Part shown: positions 1-6,146 of the stretch, piece by piece
Layout: each line of letters begins with the position of its first letter
How positions within the stretch are numbered: position 1 is the stretch's first letter
NCBI GenBank assembly: GCA_002427475.1
Contig: DIRG01000105.1
Span: 24,124 to 37,549, forward strand
Source: Mageeibacillus sp. UBA5442
Lineage (GTDB): Bacteria; Bacillota; Clostridia; Saccharofermentanales; DTU023
Direction: 5' to 3'
Length of the DNA stretch: 13,426 nt
Program-made: the position numbers and the translations under genes
Notes under the pieces: model-generated
The model's database searches: none
The model's input: only the letters and a program-made list of their open reading frames with translations
Told to the model about the DNA's origin: nothing

Positions 1-40
1 GCAAAATAATATGCTCTAAGGAGCTTAAAGAAAGATATAA

Positions 41-2257
41 ATGGAAATAATTAGCGGAAAAACATACTATCAGGCCCCGCCTATCTATAACTTGCGTGAT
101 TTACTAATAGAGGGTCAAAAGAAATTTGAAGACAGAATCAGTGTCGCCTATCGTGAGAAAATTAGCGACGAAGATTTTGTGAAAAAAACCTACAACGACC
201 TTTACCGTGATGTTGTGCGCATGCAACAAGCTCTGGCTAAGGTAGTTGAACCCGGCAGCAGAATCGCTGTAATCGGGGACAACAGCTACAAGTGGATGGT
301 CACCTATTTGGCGACAGCCACCGGCTTCGGAACGATCGTCCCGCTGGACCGTCTTCTAAAACACGAAGAACTGGGACCCATGCTAAAACGCAGCCGGGCC
401 TCCGTCATCGTCTACGACGCATCCTTTCACGAATTGATGCAGTCTCTGAAAGAAGACAACGAAAACATATCCCACACGATTTTCATGGAAAGCGAAAAGC
501 TGACGCCAGATCTTAAAGCCGAGATCGATAGCGAACACGCGGACGATTCCTCCTTTTTCTTCTTCAGCGATTTTTTGGCGACCTCAGACTGCGAGGAAGC
601 TCTAGAAAATGAAAGCCCGGACCAACTACTCTGGCCCGCTCACAAGGAAGACGAGATCTGTGCCATTTTATTCACCTCCGGCACTAGCGCTTCGGCCAAA
701 GCCGTCATGCTGACGGAGAAGAACCTCTCTTCCAACGTGCGCGCCCTCTTGGGTTCCGTATGTTTCGACGATAATATAAGTGCACTATCGATCCTGCCCC
801 TGCACCATACCTTTGAAAACACCTGCGGCTTTCTCTGTATGCTGGCGATCGGAGCACGCATAGATATCTGCGACGGCCTGCGTTATGTTTCCAAAAACCT
901 GAAGGAGCACCAAACGTACATCTTAATCGCTGTTCCCGCCCTCTTAACCGGCATGAAAAGAGCAATCGAAAATCAGGCCAAAAGAACAGGTCAGGATCGC
1001 AAATTGAACATCGGCCTCAAACTGGCTCGCGCCTTGCGCTTCATCGGCATTGACCGCCGCCGTTCAATTTTCAAAGATGTACTCGCTGAACTCGGCGGCA
1101 AGCTACAGATTATTATCAGCGGCGCCGCTTCGCTGGATAAAGAAACCTTACGCTTTTTTGACGCTCTCGGTATTGATGTTTTGCAGGGTTACGGCTTAAC
1201 CGAAGCCTCCCCGGTAGTATCCGGAGGCAACACTAAAATCAACGTCCTCGGTACCGTCGGCCAACCAATCGCCGGCGTCACCGTAGCCGTCGACAACGAC
1301 AAAAAAGGCGAACCCGGCGAGATCTTAGTCTACGCCGATTCCGTGATGGCGGGATATTTGGACGACGAAGAGGCGACAAAGGAAGCTATCGATGAGGCCG
1401 GTTGGCTTCATACCGGCGATATCGGCTGCATCGGTCGACGCAACTCCATAACTATCACCGGCCGCAGCAAATCGATGATCGTGCTTTCCTCAGGAAAAAA
1501 AGTCTTCCCCGAAGAACTGGAAACATTGCTCAAGGAGAGGGAATTCATTAAGGATTCGTTGGTCTTTGGTCAAGAAACCGATGCCGGCGACGTCGTAATC
1601 ACAGCCAAGTTAGTACTGGACGAAGAGAAAATCCGTGAGAAAACCGGCATCCATGAAGGAGATTTGACAGAAGAGGATATTAGCAACGAGCTCGCAGTCC
1701 TCATCGAAGAAATTAACCGAAATCTGCCTGCCTTCAAAGGCATTCGCTCTTATTTCTACAGCTTCCAAGATATGCTGCAGACCACCACTATGAAAGTACG
1801 ACGCGGCATGGAAATGGACAACCTGCAAGCCCTCTTCGCACATACCAAAGAAAATTGGCAAGTTCTGCGCGGCAAAAATATTGATCAATACGCCGAAGAA
1901 AGGCTCGGTCGCGAAGACTCCGAACAAGTTGGAGGGGATGTAAAAAGCTCAGCCACCGAGGCTGTAGCTGCTGTTGAGGAAAAAGAAGCCGCCGCAAAGA
2001 AGCGGAAGGTTTCAGTTAAAGATCGCATCCGGCAAAGAGAACTCAGACGTGCGCGACGCAAATATTACCGCGATCTGCGTGTGCTTAATAGAATGTATGA
2101 TGACGTTCTGAAAAAGCGTGAGCGCTTGACTGAGGACGAACGCAAACTACAGGTTCGCGAGGCGGTTGTCGAGCAGCGCTTGAAGAAGATCAGGGAGAAA
2201 ATCGAACTCGACGAGAGCGAAAAGATCACTCCTGCTGCAAAAGTAAGTCAGAAATAA
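41..2257 (+). CDS. AMP-forming acyl-CoA synthetase (long-chain fatty acid-CoA ligase type) with charged C-terminal tail
   Basis: The protein (738 aa) should activate a carboxylic acid, probably a fatty acid, with ATP and CoA through an acyl-adenylate. The adenylate-forming core spans about residues 15-610. The phosphate-binding loop is at 211-224 (FTSGTSASAKAVML); the usual TTGxPKG is altered to TSASAKA but Lys220 is kept. The GYGLTEASP motif is at 383-391, the TGD motif at 458-460, the hinge region near GRSKS (474-478), and a C-terminal TTTMKVRR segment carries the likely catalytic Lys585. Residues from about 626 to 738 form an extra tail rich in Lys, Arg and Glu and predicted by eye to be helical or coiled-coil. 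An AAGGAG at 18-23 lies 17 nt before the ATG, rather far, so initiation may be modest. The gene converges on xpt. Family membership is clear; the substrate cannot be told from the sequence. Confidence 0.88.
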   Translation: MEIISGKTYYQAPPIYNLRDLLIEGQKKFEDRISVAYREKISDEDFVKKTYNDLYRDVVRMQQALAKVVEPGSRIAVIGDNSYKWMVTYLATATGFGTIVPLDRLLKHEELGPMLKRSRASVIVYDASFHELMQSLKEDNENISHTIFMESEKLTPDLKAEIDSEHADDSSFFFFSDFLATSDCEEALENESPDQLLWPAHKEDEICAILFTSGTSASAKAVMLTEKNLSSNVRALLGSVCFDDNISALSILPLHHTFENTCGFLCMLAIGARIDICDGLRYVSKNLKEHQTYILIAVPALLTGMKRAIENQAKRTGQDRKLNIGLKLARALRFIGIDRRRSIFKDVLAELGGKLQIIISGAASLDKETLRFFDALGIDVLQGYGLTEASPVVSGGNTKINVLGTVGQPIAGVTVAVDNDKKGEPGEILVYADSVMAGYLDDEEATKEAIDEAGWLHTGDIGCIGRRNSITITGRSKSMIVLSSGKKVFPEELETLLKEREFIKDSLVFGQETDAGDVVITAKLVLDEEKIREKTGIHEGDLTEEDISNELAVLIEEINRNLPAFKGIRSYFYSFQDMLQTTTMKVRRGMEMDNLQALFAHTKENWQVLRGKNIDQYAEERLGREDSEQVGGDVKSSATEAVAAVEEKEAAAKKRKVSVKDRIRQRELRRARRKYYRDLRVLNRMYDDVLKKRERLTEDERKLQVREAVVEQRLKKIREKIELDESEKITPAAKVSQK

Positions 2258-2268
2258 TTTAACAAATA

Positions 2269-2292
2269 AGGGGACTGTGGCCACAGTCCCCT
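2269..2292. terminator. Perfect 24-bp palindrome between convergent genes, probable terminator
   Basis: AGGGGACTGTGG is followed directly by its exact reverse complement. As RNA it would fold into a stem of about 10 bp closed by a GGCC loop. It lies between the stop of the acyl-CoA synthetase gene (2257) and the stop of xpt (2311), so it could end both transcripts. On the minus strand it is followed by a T-rich stretch (CTTATTTGTT), so it fits best as the xpt terminator. On the plus strand there is no proper T run. A protein-binding dyad or dispersed repeat is an alternative. Confidence 0.55.
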
Positions 2293-2310
2293 AGTACTTT
2301 CAGGAATTAC

Positions 2311-2892
2311 TTAAGCATCGGCTTCAGCGAACTCTATTTGACCGTCTTCCAGAGAGGCTATCTTAGCTAAAGAACAGAGGTTAACGCCGGTGGCTCGAAT
2401 CAGCTCCGGTCCTTTCTGGAAGGATTTTTCAATCGCAATGCCGACGCCGCCGATGCTGGCGTTAGCCGATTCTACCAGATCGATTAGGCCTCTAAGGGCA
2501 CAACCGTTAGCCAGGAAATCATCCACGATCAGCACATGGTCCTCTTCCGTCAGGAGACGCTTGGATACGGCGATAGTGTATTCTTTTTTCTTCGTATAAG
2601 AATAAACGCTGCTTTGGTGGCGATCAGATGTCAGGTTGAGTGTGTCGTATTTTTTTGCAAAAAGAGCAGGAACAGAAAACTTTTTCGCTACGAGTGCGGC
2701 AATAGCGATGCCGGAGGCTTCAATAGTCATCACCTTGGTGATGGGTTCAGATTCAAAGTAACGATACCAGGTCTCCGCCATAGCATCTATGAGCTCTACA
2801 TCTAGGCCTTGGTTGAGAAAACTATCCACCAAAAGGATATTGCCGGGCAAAACCTGGCCCGCGCTAAGAATTTTCTTTTCTAAATCTTTCAT
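2311..2892 (-). CDS. xpt: Xanthine phosphoribosyltransferase
   Basis: The enzyme joins xanthine (a guanine salvage intermediate) to PRPP to give XMP, a cytoplasmic purine salvage step. The 193-residue length and sequence match the Bacillus Xpt pattern throughout: VDSFLNQGLD near residue 25, TIEASGIA near 60, and the PRPP-binding segment VLIVDDFLANG before residue 140, followed by VGIAIEKSFQKG. The start at 2892 (MKDLEKK) is chosen because it aligns with the family N-terminus and has a GAGGAG ribosome binding site just upstream. A longer reading frame reaches 3006 but would overlap the divergent gene and adds 38 residues foreign to the family. It is the only minus-strand gene in the window. 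The short leader, about 25 nt from the predicted start point, leaves no room for the guanine riboswitch that often controls xpt. Confidence 0.95.
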   Translation of the reverse strand: MKDLEKKILSAGQVLPGNILLVDSFLNQGLDVELIDAMAETWYRYFESEPITKVMTIEASGIAIAALVAKKFSVPALFAKKYDTLNLTSDRHQSSVYSYTKKKEYTIAVSKRLLTEEDHVLIVDDFLANGCALRGLIDLVESANASIGGVGIAIEKSFQKGPELIRATGVNLCSLAKIASLEDGQIEFAEADA

Positions 2893-2923
2893 TACACTCT
2901 CCTCTGTATATTCTGAAAAAACT

Positions 2924-2932
2924 ATTCTAGCA
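2924..2932 (-). promoter_or_regulatory. Extended -10 promoter of xpt
   Basis: Read on the minus strand the sequence is TGCTAGAAT, an extended -10 element (TGn plus a 5/6 match to TATAAT). No good -35 is seen at 16-18 bp. Transcription would start near 2917, giving a leader of about 25 nt. It lies back to back with the aminotransferase promoter, and the two polymerase footprints must overlap. Confidence 0.55.
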
Positions 2933-2934
2933 CA

Positions 2935-2963
2935 CTGAAATGTGTCCCTTAGCATGTTAAAAT
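2935..2963 (+). promoter_or_regulatory. Promoter of the aminotransferase gene
   Basis: CTGAAA (2935-2940) is a weak -35 placed 17 bp before TAAAAT (2958-2963), which is preceded by TGT to make an extended -10. Transcription would start near 2970, about 24 nt before the ATG. The -35 overlaps the region upstream of the divergent xpt -10. Confidence 0.5.
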
Positions 2964-2993
2964 AGAGAAAAGCGATGTTAGAGGGGGGTAACC

Positions 2994-4190
2994 ATGCAAA
3001 CATCAAAACGGATCGGTAAAATGCAGCTTTCTCCTATAAGGCGACTGGTTCCTTATGCAGATGAAGCTAAAAAAAGAGGCATTAAAGTATTTCATCTTAA
3101 TATCGGCCAGCCCGATATCGAAACGCCTAAGGTTTTTATGAAGGCTATTAAGGAAGCTGAAATCGATGTGCTAGCTTATGCGGATTCCCGAGGCTGGGAT
3201 CCTTTGCGCCAGAGTCTGGTTGACTACTATAAGCGCATTGGTGGGGACTTTGAGATTGAAGACATCATCATAACCAATGGCGGCAGCGAGGCTCTACAGT
3301 GGGCCTTTGTCATCACCTGCGATATCGATGATGAGATTTTGGTGCCGGAGCCTTTCTACACCAACTACAATAGTTTCACCGCACCTTTCACTGTAAATAT
3401 CAAACCTATTACAACTCATGCAGAGAACGGCTTTGCGCTTCCTTCGGAAGAAGAGATCGTAGGTCTGATCTCGGAGCGGACACGCTGTATTGCTCTGTCC
3501 AATCCCGGCAACCCGACCGGTGTCATCTACACGCGTGAAGAAGTCGAGATGATTGCGAAGATTGCGAAAGAGCATGACCTTTATATCATCGCAGACGAAG
3601 TTTATCGTGAGTTCTGTTATGACGGCAAAGAAGCAGTTAGCTTTTCCACCTTGGAAGATGTCAAGGATCGCGTAATTATTGTCGATAGTGTGTCCAAGAG
3701 GTTTTCCGCCTGCGGTGCCAGGATCGGCTGTATTGCTTCCAAGAATAAAGATGTAACCTTGGGTGCTCTCAAAATGGCACAGGGACGCCTCAGTGCACCG
3801 ACGCTGGAGATGATTGGAGCCAAGGCTCTTTACGATCTGGAGCCGGATTATTTTGATCCGATCCGTGAGCGTTACCAGAGGCGTCGGGATGTAATGATTG
3901 ATGCTATGCAGGAAATGGAAGGCGTCATGATCAAGCGTCCGGCGGGAGCTTTTTACGCTATCGCGAGTCTGCCTGTAGATAATGCGGAGAAGTTTGCGAT
4001 CTGGATGTTGAGTGAGTTCGAGCACGAAGGCAAGACGGTTATGGTTGCGCCGGTGGAGAACTTCTATGCAACGAAGAATATGGGGTTAAATGAAGCTCGG
4101 GTAGCTTATGTTCTGAATGAAGAGAGCTTGCACGAAGCGATGAAGATTCTGGATATCGCCTTGAAAGCTTATCCGGGACGCACCATCTAA
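2994..4190 (+). CDS. Class I/II PLP-dependent aminotransferase (aspartate aminotransferase family)
   Basis: A fold-type I aminotransferase of 398 aa, close to the family's usual 390-400. Visible landmarks are GQPDI (38-42), the NPGNPTG segment (170-176), Asp201 and Tyr204 that contact the cofactor ring, the Schiff-base lysine Lys235 in SVSKRFSACGARIG with Arg243 for the PLP phosphate, and Arg369 in ARVAYV, the likely alpha-carboxylate anchor. It transfers an amino group between an amino acid and a 2-oxo acid. Aspartate, aromatic, alanine and methionine enzymes share these motifs, so the substrate is open. A very purine-rich ribosome binding site (AGAGGGGGG) precedes the ATG. It is monocistronic: divergent from xpt, with a strong terminator after it. 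Confidence 0.92.
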   Translation: MQTSKRIGKMQLSPIRRLVPYADEAKKRGIKVFHLNIGQPDIETPKVFMKAIKEAEIDVLAYADSRGWDPLRQSLVDYYKRIGGDFEIEDIIITNGGSEALQWAFVITCDIDDEILVPEPFYTNYNSFTAPFTVNIKPITTHAENGFALPSEEEIVGLISERTRCIALSNPGNPTGVIYTREEVEMIAKIAKEHDLYIIADEVYREFCYDGKEAVSFSTLEDVKDRVIIVDSVSKRFSACGARIGCIASKNKDVTLGALKMAQGRLSAPTLEMIGAKALYDLEPDYFDPIRERYQRRRDVMIDAMQEMEGVMIKRPAGAFYAIASLPVDNAEKFAIWMLSEFEHEGKTVMVAPVENFYATKNMGLNEARVAYVLNEESLHEAMKILDIALKAYPGRTI

Positions 4191-4256
4191 GCGCGACAGT
4201 CAAGGGTGCGCAACACAGCAGCATAAAGCTAAGCTGGAACAAATAAAGTAATGCTC

Positions 4257-4290
4257 AAAGCCATCTCTATAAGGGGTGGCTTTTTTTATT
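4257..4290 (+). terminator. Intrinsic terminator after the aminotransferase gene
   Basis: AAAGCCATCTC (4257-4267) pairs with GGGGTGGCTTT (4273-4283) through an 11-bp stem with two G-U pairs and a TATAA loop. T residues continue to 4287 and then ATT. This is a textbook Rho-independent terminator. Confidence 0.88.
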
Positions 4291-4338
4291 CTCCGTTTCG
4301 TAGAGAAAAAACTGAATTATAGTAAATATATATTATAT

Positions 4339-4347
4339 TGTTATAAT
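4339..4347 (+). promoter_or_regulatory. Extended -10 promoter before the 4367 gene
   Basis: TGTTATAAT is a perfect extended -10 (TGn then TATAAT) in a very A/T-rich stretch. No convincing -35 is present. Transcription would begin near 4354, so the leader is very short, about 13 nt, and a GAGGT ribosome binding site lies close to the predicted start point. Confidence 0.6.
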
Positions 4348-4366
4348 CATTGCACGAGGTAAGTGT

Positions 4367-5461
4367 ATGTTTTCTCAGATTGAAGCTACATCTCCTTCAG
4401 ATAAATTTTCTTTCTATAATTTTAATGACATTTGCAGACTGGTGCGGGGTATTCCTGGATTGGAGTCAGTTCGTGTGAGTGAAAATAAAGTATTTACTAT
4501 TTATTCACCGCACGGTCTTGCGCTCGAATTGTCCGTAAAGGAACGCTCTGATTCGCTGCTCATACTTTATGACACTAGTATGCTGGAGCCGGCAAGAATG
4601 GCTTGGGATTTCGGTCTGCGTTTTTTGGCTCTGATGGAGAGGATTTGCTTCGGAAGTAGCCATGTTTCTGTTCAGAGAGCTGTGAATTTTCACTATCAGG
4701 GACCCTATTCCTACGCTCTGCTACCCTTGAAACAAGGAAGGCCGTTAGCAGAAATCATGCAAAAGGAAAATTTCCTGCAGCTGCTAAAAGATTTTGTTTT
4801 GCTGACTTCCTTGCCGGCCGGTTTGAAGAAAGAAAAACGACTCTATTTTGTAGAACCGGTGCGTGATAAGCAGAGATTTTTCTTCGAATTTAGCAAGCAG
4901 CTGAAGCGTTCTGAAGAAAGTTTCTGTCAGCATCATGCACTAAGATATCTGCCCCTCTTTTTGAGAGAATGCAAGTACAATTTGCTGAAGAGTAGGGGAT
5001 TGAGAAACGTCATGCAGTTGTGCCCCAACACGTTGGCAGGCATTCAGCGCCTGAATAACAAGTCATTGCGCCTATGTAGACCGTTTTGTCTGGAATATAG
5101 CATCGTTGATATCAATCTTTGCGATTTGCTGAGGCTGATCGGCGGTGAAAATGCTGCCATAAAAAGCCTACTCATCCACATCTACTATAATTTGCAGGTT
5201 CCGCTACAATTCTTCAATCTTTGGGCTTTAGACAGTTTTATAAGAATAATGCAAAATTGGAAATTGCCATATTCCAACAGTATGTTCCGAAAAATCCAAG
5301 GGGATCTGTTAGATTATAAGGCGATTTATCATTCCTTTAAGAGCTGTATACCCCGATGGTATCAGGAACCCGCAGTGTTTTCACAGCAAGAAAGAACAAA
5401 TAGCAAGTTTAATGTTACCTTTTTATATCTTTGGCAAAATTTAAAGGAAGAAATGCTATAA
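4367..5461 (+). CDS. Protein of unknown function, possible degenerate CotS-like kinase fold
   Basis: I do not recognise this 364-residue protein. It has no signal peptide or clear membrane segment, and is rich in Leu, Phe and Arg with scattered cysteines. The spacing of several blocks recalls the CotS/YtaA spore-coat family of aminoglycoside-phosphotransferase-like folds: a helix ending in a (C)FG turn (about 80-96), a hinge-like YALLPLKQGRPL (116-127), a helix 133-150 ending in LPAG, a possible catalytic-loop site at LCPNTLAGIQ (218-227), DINLCDLLRLI (248-258), and a C-terminal helical block with IYYN. If that holds, the His, Asp and Asn of the HxDxxxxN loop are replaced by Pro220, Thr222 and Gln227, so it would be a pseudokinase. 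The gene is A/T-rich (17 G+C in 60 bases at 4381-4440), unlike the flanking housekeeping genes. The XRE regulator follows closely. The coding call is firm; the fold is a guess. Confidence 0.75.
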   Translation: MFSQIEATSPSDKFSFYNFNDICRLVRGIPGLESVRVSENKVFTIYSPHGLALELSVKERSDSLLILYDTSMLEPARMAWDFGLRFLALMERICFGSSHVSVQRAVNFHYQGPYSYALLPLKQGRPLAEIMQKENFLQLLKDFVLLTSLPAGLKKEKRLYFVEPVRDKQRFFFEFSKQLKRSEESFCQHHALRYLPLFLRECKYNLLKSRGLRNVMQLCPNTLAGIQRLNNKSLRLCRPFCLEYSIVDINLCDLLRLIGGENAAIKSLLIHIYYNLQVPLQFFNLWALDSFIRIMQNWKLPYSNSMFRKIQGDLLDYKAIYHSFKSCIPRWYQEPAVFSQQERTNSKFNVTFLYLWQNLKEEML

Positions 5462-5462
5462 T
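5454..5462 (+). promoter_or_regulatory. Extended -10 promoter of the XRE regulator gene
   Basis: TGCTATAAT is a perfect extended -10. It overlaps the stop codon of the preceding gene. TTGGCA at 5431-5436 could be a -35 but the 20-bp gap is long. The predicted start point falls inside the inverted repeat at 5461-5480. Confidence 0.6.
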
Positions 5463-5480
5463 ATCAAGATAAATTGATAT
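5461..5480. promoter_or_regulatory. Candidate operator: inverted repeat ATATCAA-N6-TTGATAT
   Basis: Two perfect 7-bp arms are separated by 6 bp. The repeat begins inside the -10 hexamer and covers the predicted transcription start of the XRE gene, ending next to its ribosome binding site. A dyad of this size and place is what a dimeric XRE repressor would use to control its own gene. The binding itself is inferred. Confidence 0.45.
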
Positions 5481-5496
5481 GAAAGGAGCAACCTAT

Positions 5497-5931
5497 ATGT
5501 CAAACGGACCAAATAGTGGTGAAACCTTTGTAAGTGGTATTCGCTACTATAGAAAAAAGAATCATATGACACAAATTGATTTAGCCGAGGCTATGGGTGT
5601 GACTCAAACTTCTGTCAGTCAGTGGGAAAGTGGTAGAAACTACCCTGATATCAAGACTGCACGTAGACTCGCAGATTATTTTGGTACCTCACTGGATAAT
5701 GTTCTCAGCCAGAGATCGTTGGAAGAGTTTGAGGATGCAGATCGCTTTTCTTTGAGGCCAAGTGATTATATTGACAGCGCAGAGACAACTGAGGAGCAAG
5801 TACAAATTTTAGAACAAAAACGTTTGTTACTGCGAATATTTGAGGTTCTTTCTCCTGTTGCCCGTCAAAGGGTACTTGATCGCGCCGAAGCTTATTACGA
5901 AGTGGAGCAGCTGTCCACCCAAGATGACTAA
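5497..5931 (+). CDS. XRE-family helix-turn-helix transcriptional regulator
   Basis: A 144-residue DNA-binding protein. Residues 11-70 form a Cro/CI-type domain, with the helix-turn-helix at about 25-46 (TQIDLAEAMGVTQTSVSQWE) followed by the typical SGRNYPDIKTARRLADYF and SLDNVL. The C-terminal half (about 95-140) is helical and charged, probably for dimerisation, with no recognisable ligand or protease domain. The start at 5497 is chosen because AAAGGAG (5482-5488) sits 8 bp before it; an in-frame ATG at 5479 overlaps that ribosome binding site and has none of its own. The gene starts 35 bp after the 4367 gene but has its own promoter and probable operator, so it is likely autoregulated. Its targets are unknown; the 4367 gene is the obvious neighbour. 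Confidence 0.9.
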   Translation: MSNGPNSGETFVSGIRYYRKKNHMTQIDLAEAMGVTQTSVSQWESGRNYPDIKTARRLADYFGTSLDNVLSQRSLEEFEDADRFSLRPSDYIDSAETTEEQVQILEQKRLLLRIFEVLSPVARQRVLDRAEAYYEVEQLSTQDD

Positions 5932-5963
5932 TTAGTCAAAGCTGGATTAACGAGAAGGAAAAA

Positions 5964-5995
5964 GGCATGGTCGTATTTGCGCCTGTGCTTTTTTT
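5964..5995 (+). terminator. Intrinsic terminator after the XRE gene
   Basis: Bases 5964-5973 pair with 5980-5988 with one bulged G, one mismatch and two G-U pairs. Seven T residues follow at 5989-5995, and the stem can be lengthened by the A run at 5959-5963. It separates the 4367-5931 patch from folD. Confidence 0.65.
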
Positions 5996-6041
5996 ATTTG
6001 TAGAATTTCTTAACAAAAAGACGAAAGTCCATAATTGACTG

Positions 6042-6050
6042 TGCTATGAT
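6042..6050 (+). promoter_or_regulatory. Extended -10 promoter of folD
   Basis: TGCTATGAT is an extended -10 with a 5/6 hexamer. No -35 is convincing at 16-18 bp; the TTGACT at 6035-6040 is too close. Transcription would start near 6057, leaving a leader of about 90 nt before folD in which I see no known riboswitch, only a weak CAATT/AATTG repeat (6069-6086). Confidence 0.45.
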
Positions 6051-6146
6051 AGTTAATAGATTTTCGACCAATTGTGTTTTTAATTGTAGCTAGAAAAAGA
6101 CTTACACTCTTGAAGTAAATTAGCAAAAAAATTTAAAGGAGTTAAC

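Noticed and set aside
2893..3006. Longer start for xpt reaching 3006
   Set aside because: It would overlap the aminotransferase start and adds 38 residues with no match to the family, while the start at 2892 has a good ribosome binding site.
3294..4025. 243-codon open frame on the minus strand within the aminotransferase gene
   Set aside because: It is antisense to a clear conserved gene, resembles no family and has no ribosome binding site I trust.
5172..5180. TCATCCACA, one base from the DnaA box TTATCCACA
   Set aside because: It is single, lies inside a coding gene, and the other near matches (2822-2830, 4501-4509) are weaker and far apart. No origin is supported.
5479..5496. Upstream ATG for the XRE gene at 5479
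   Set aside because: The ribosome binding site AAAGGAG lies after it and fits the ATG at 5497; it also falls inside the inverted repeat.
6051..6146. Tetrahydrofolate riboswitch before folD
   Set aside because: The leader of about 90 nt is A/T-rich with only a weak 5-bp repeat, and lacks the conserved bases I associate with that riboswitch.
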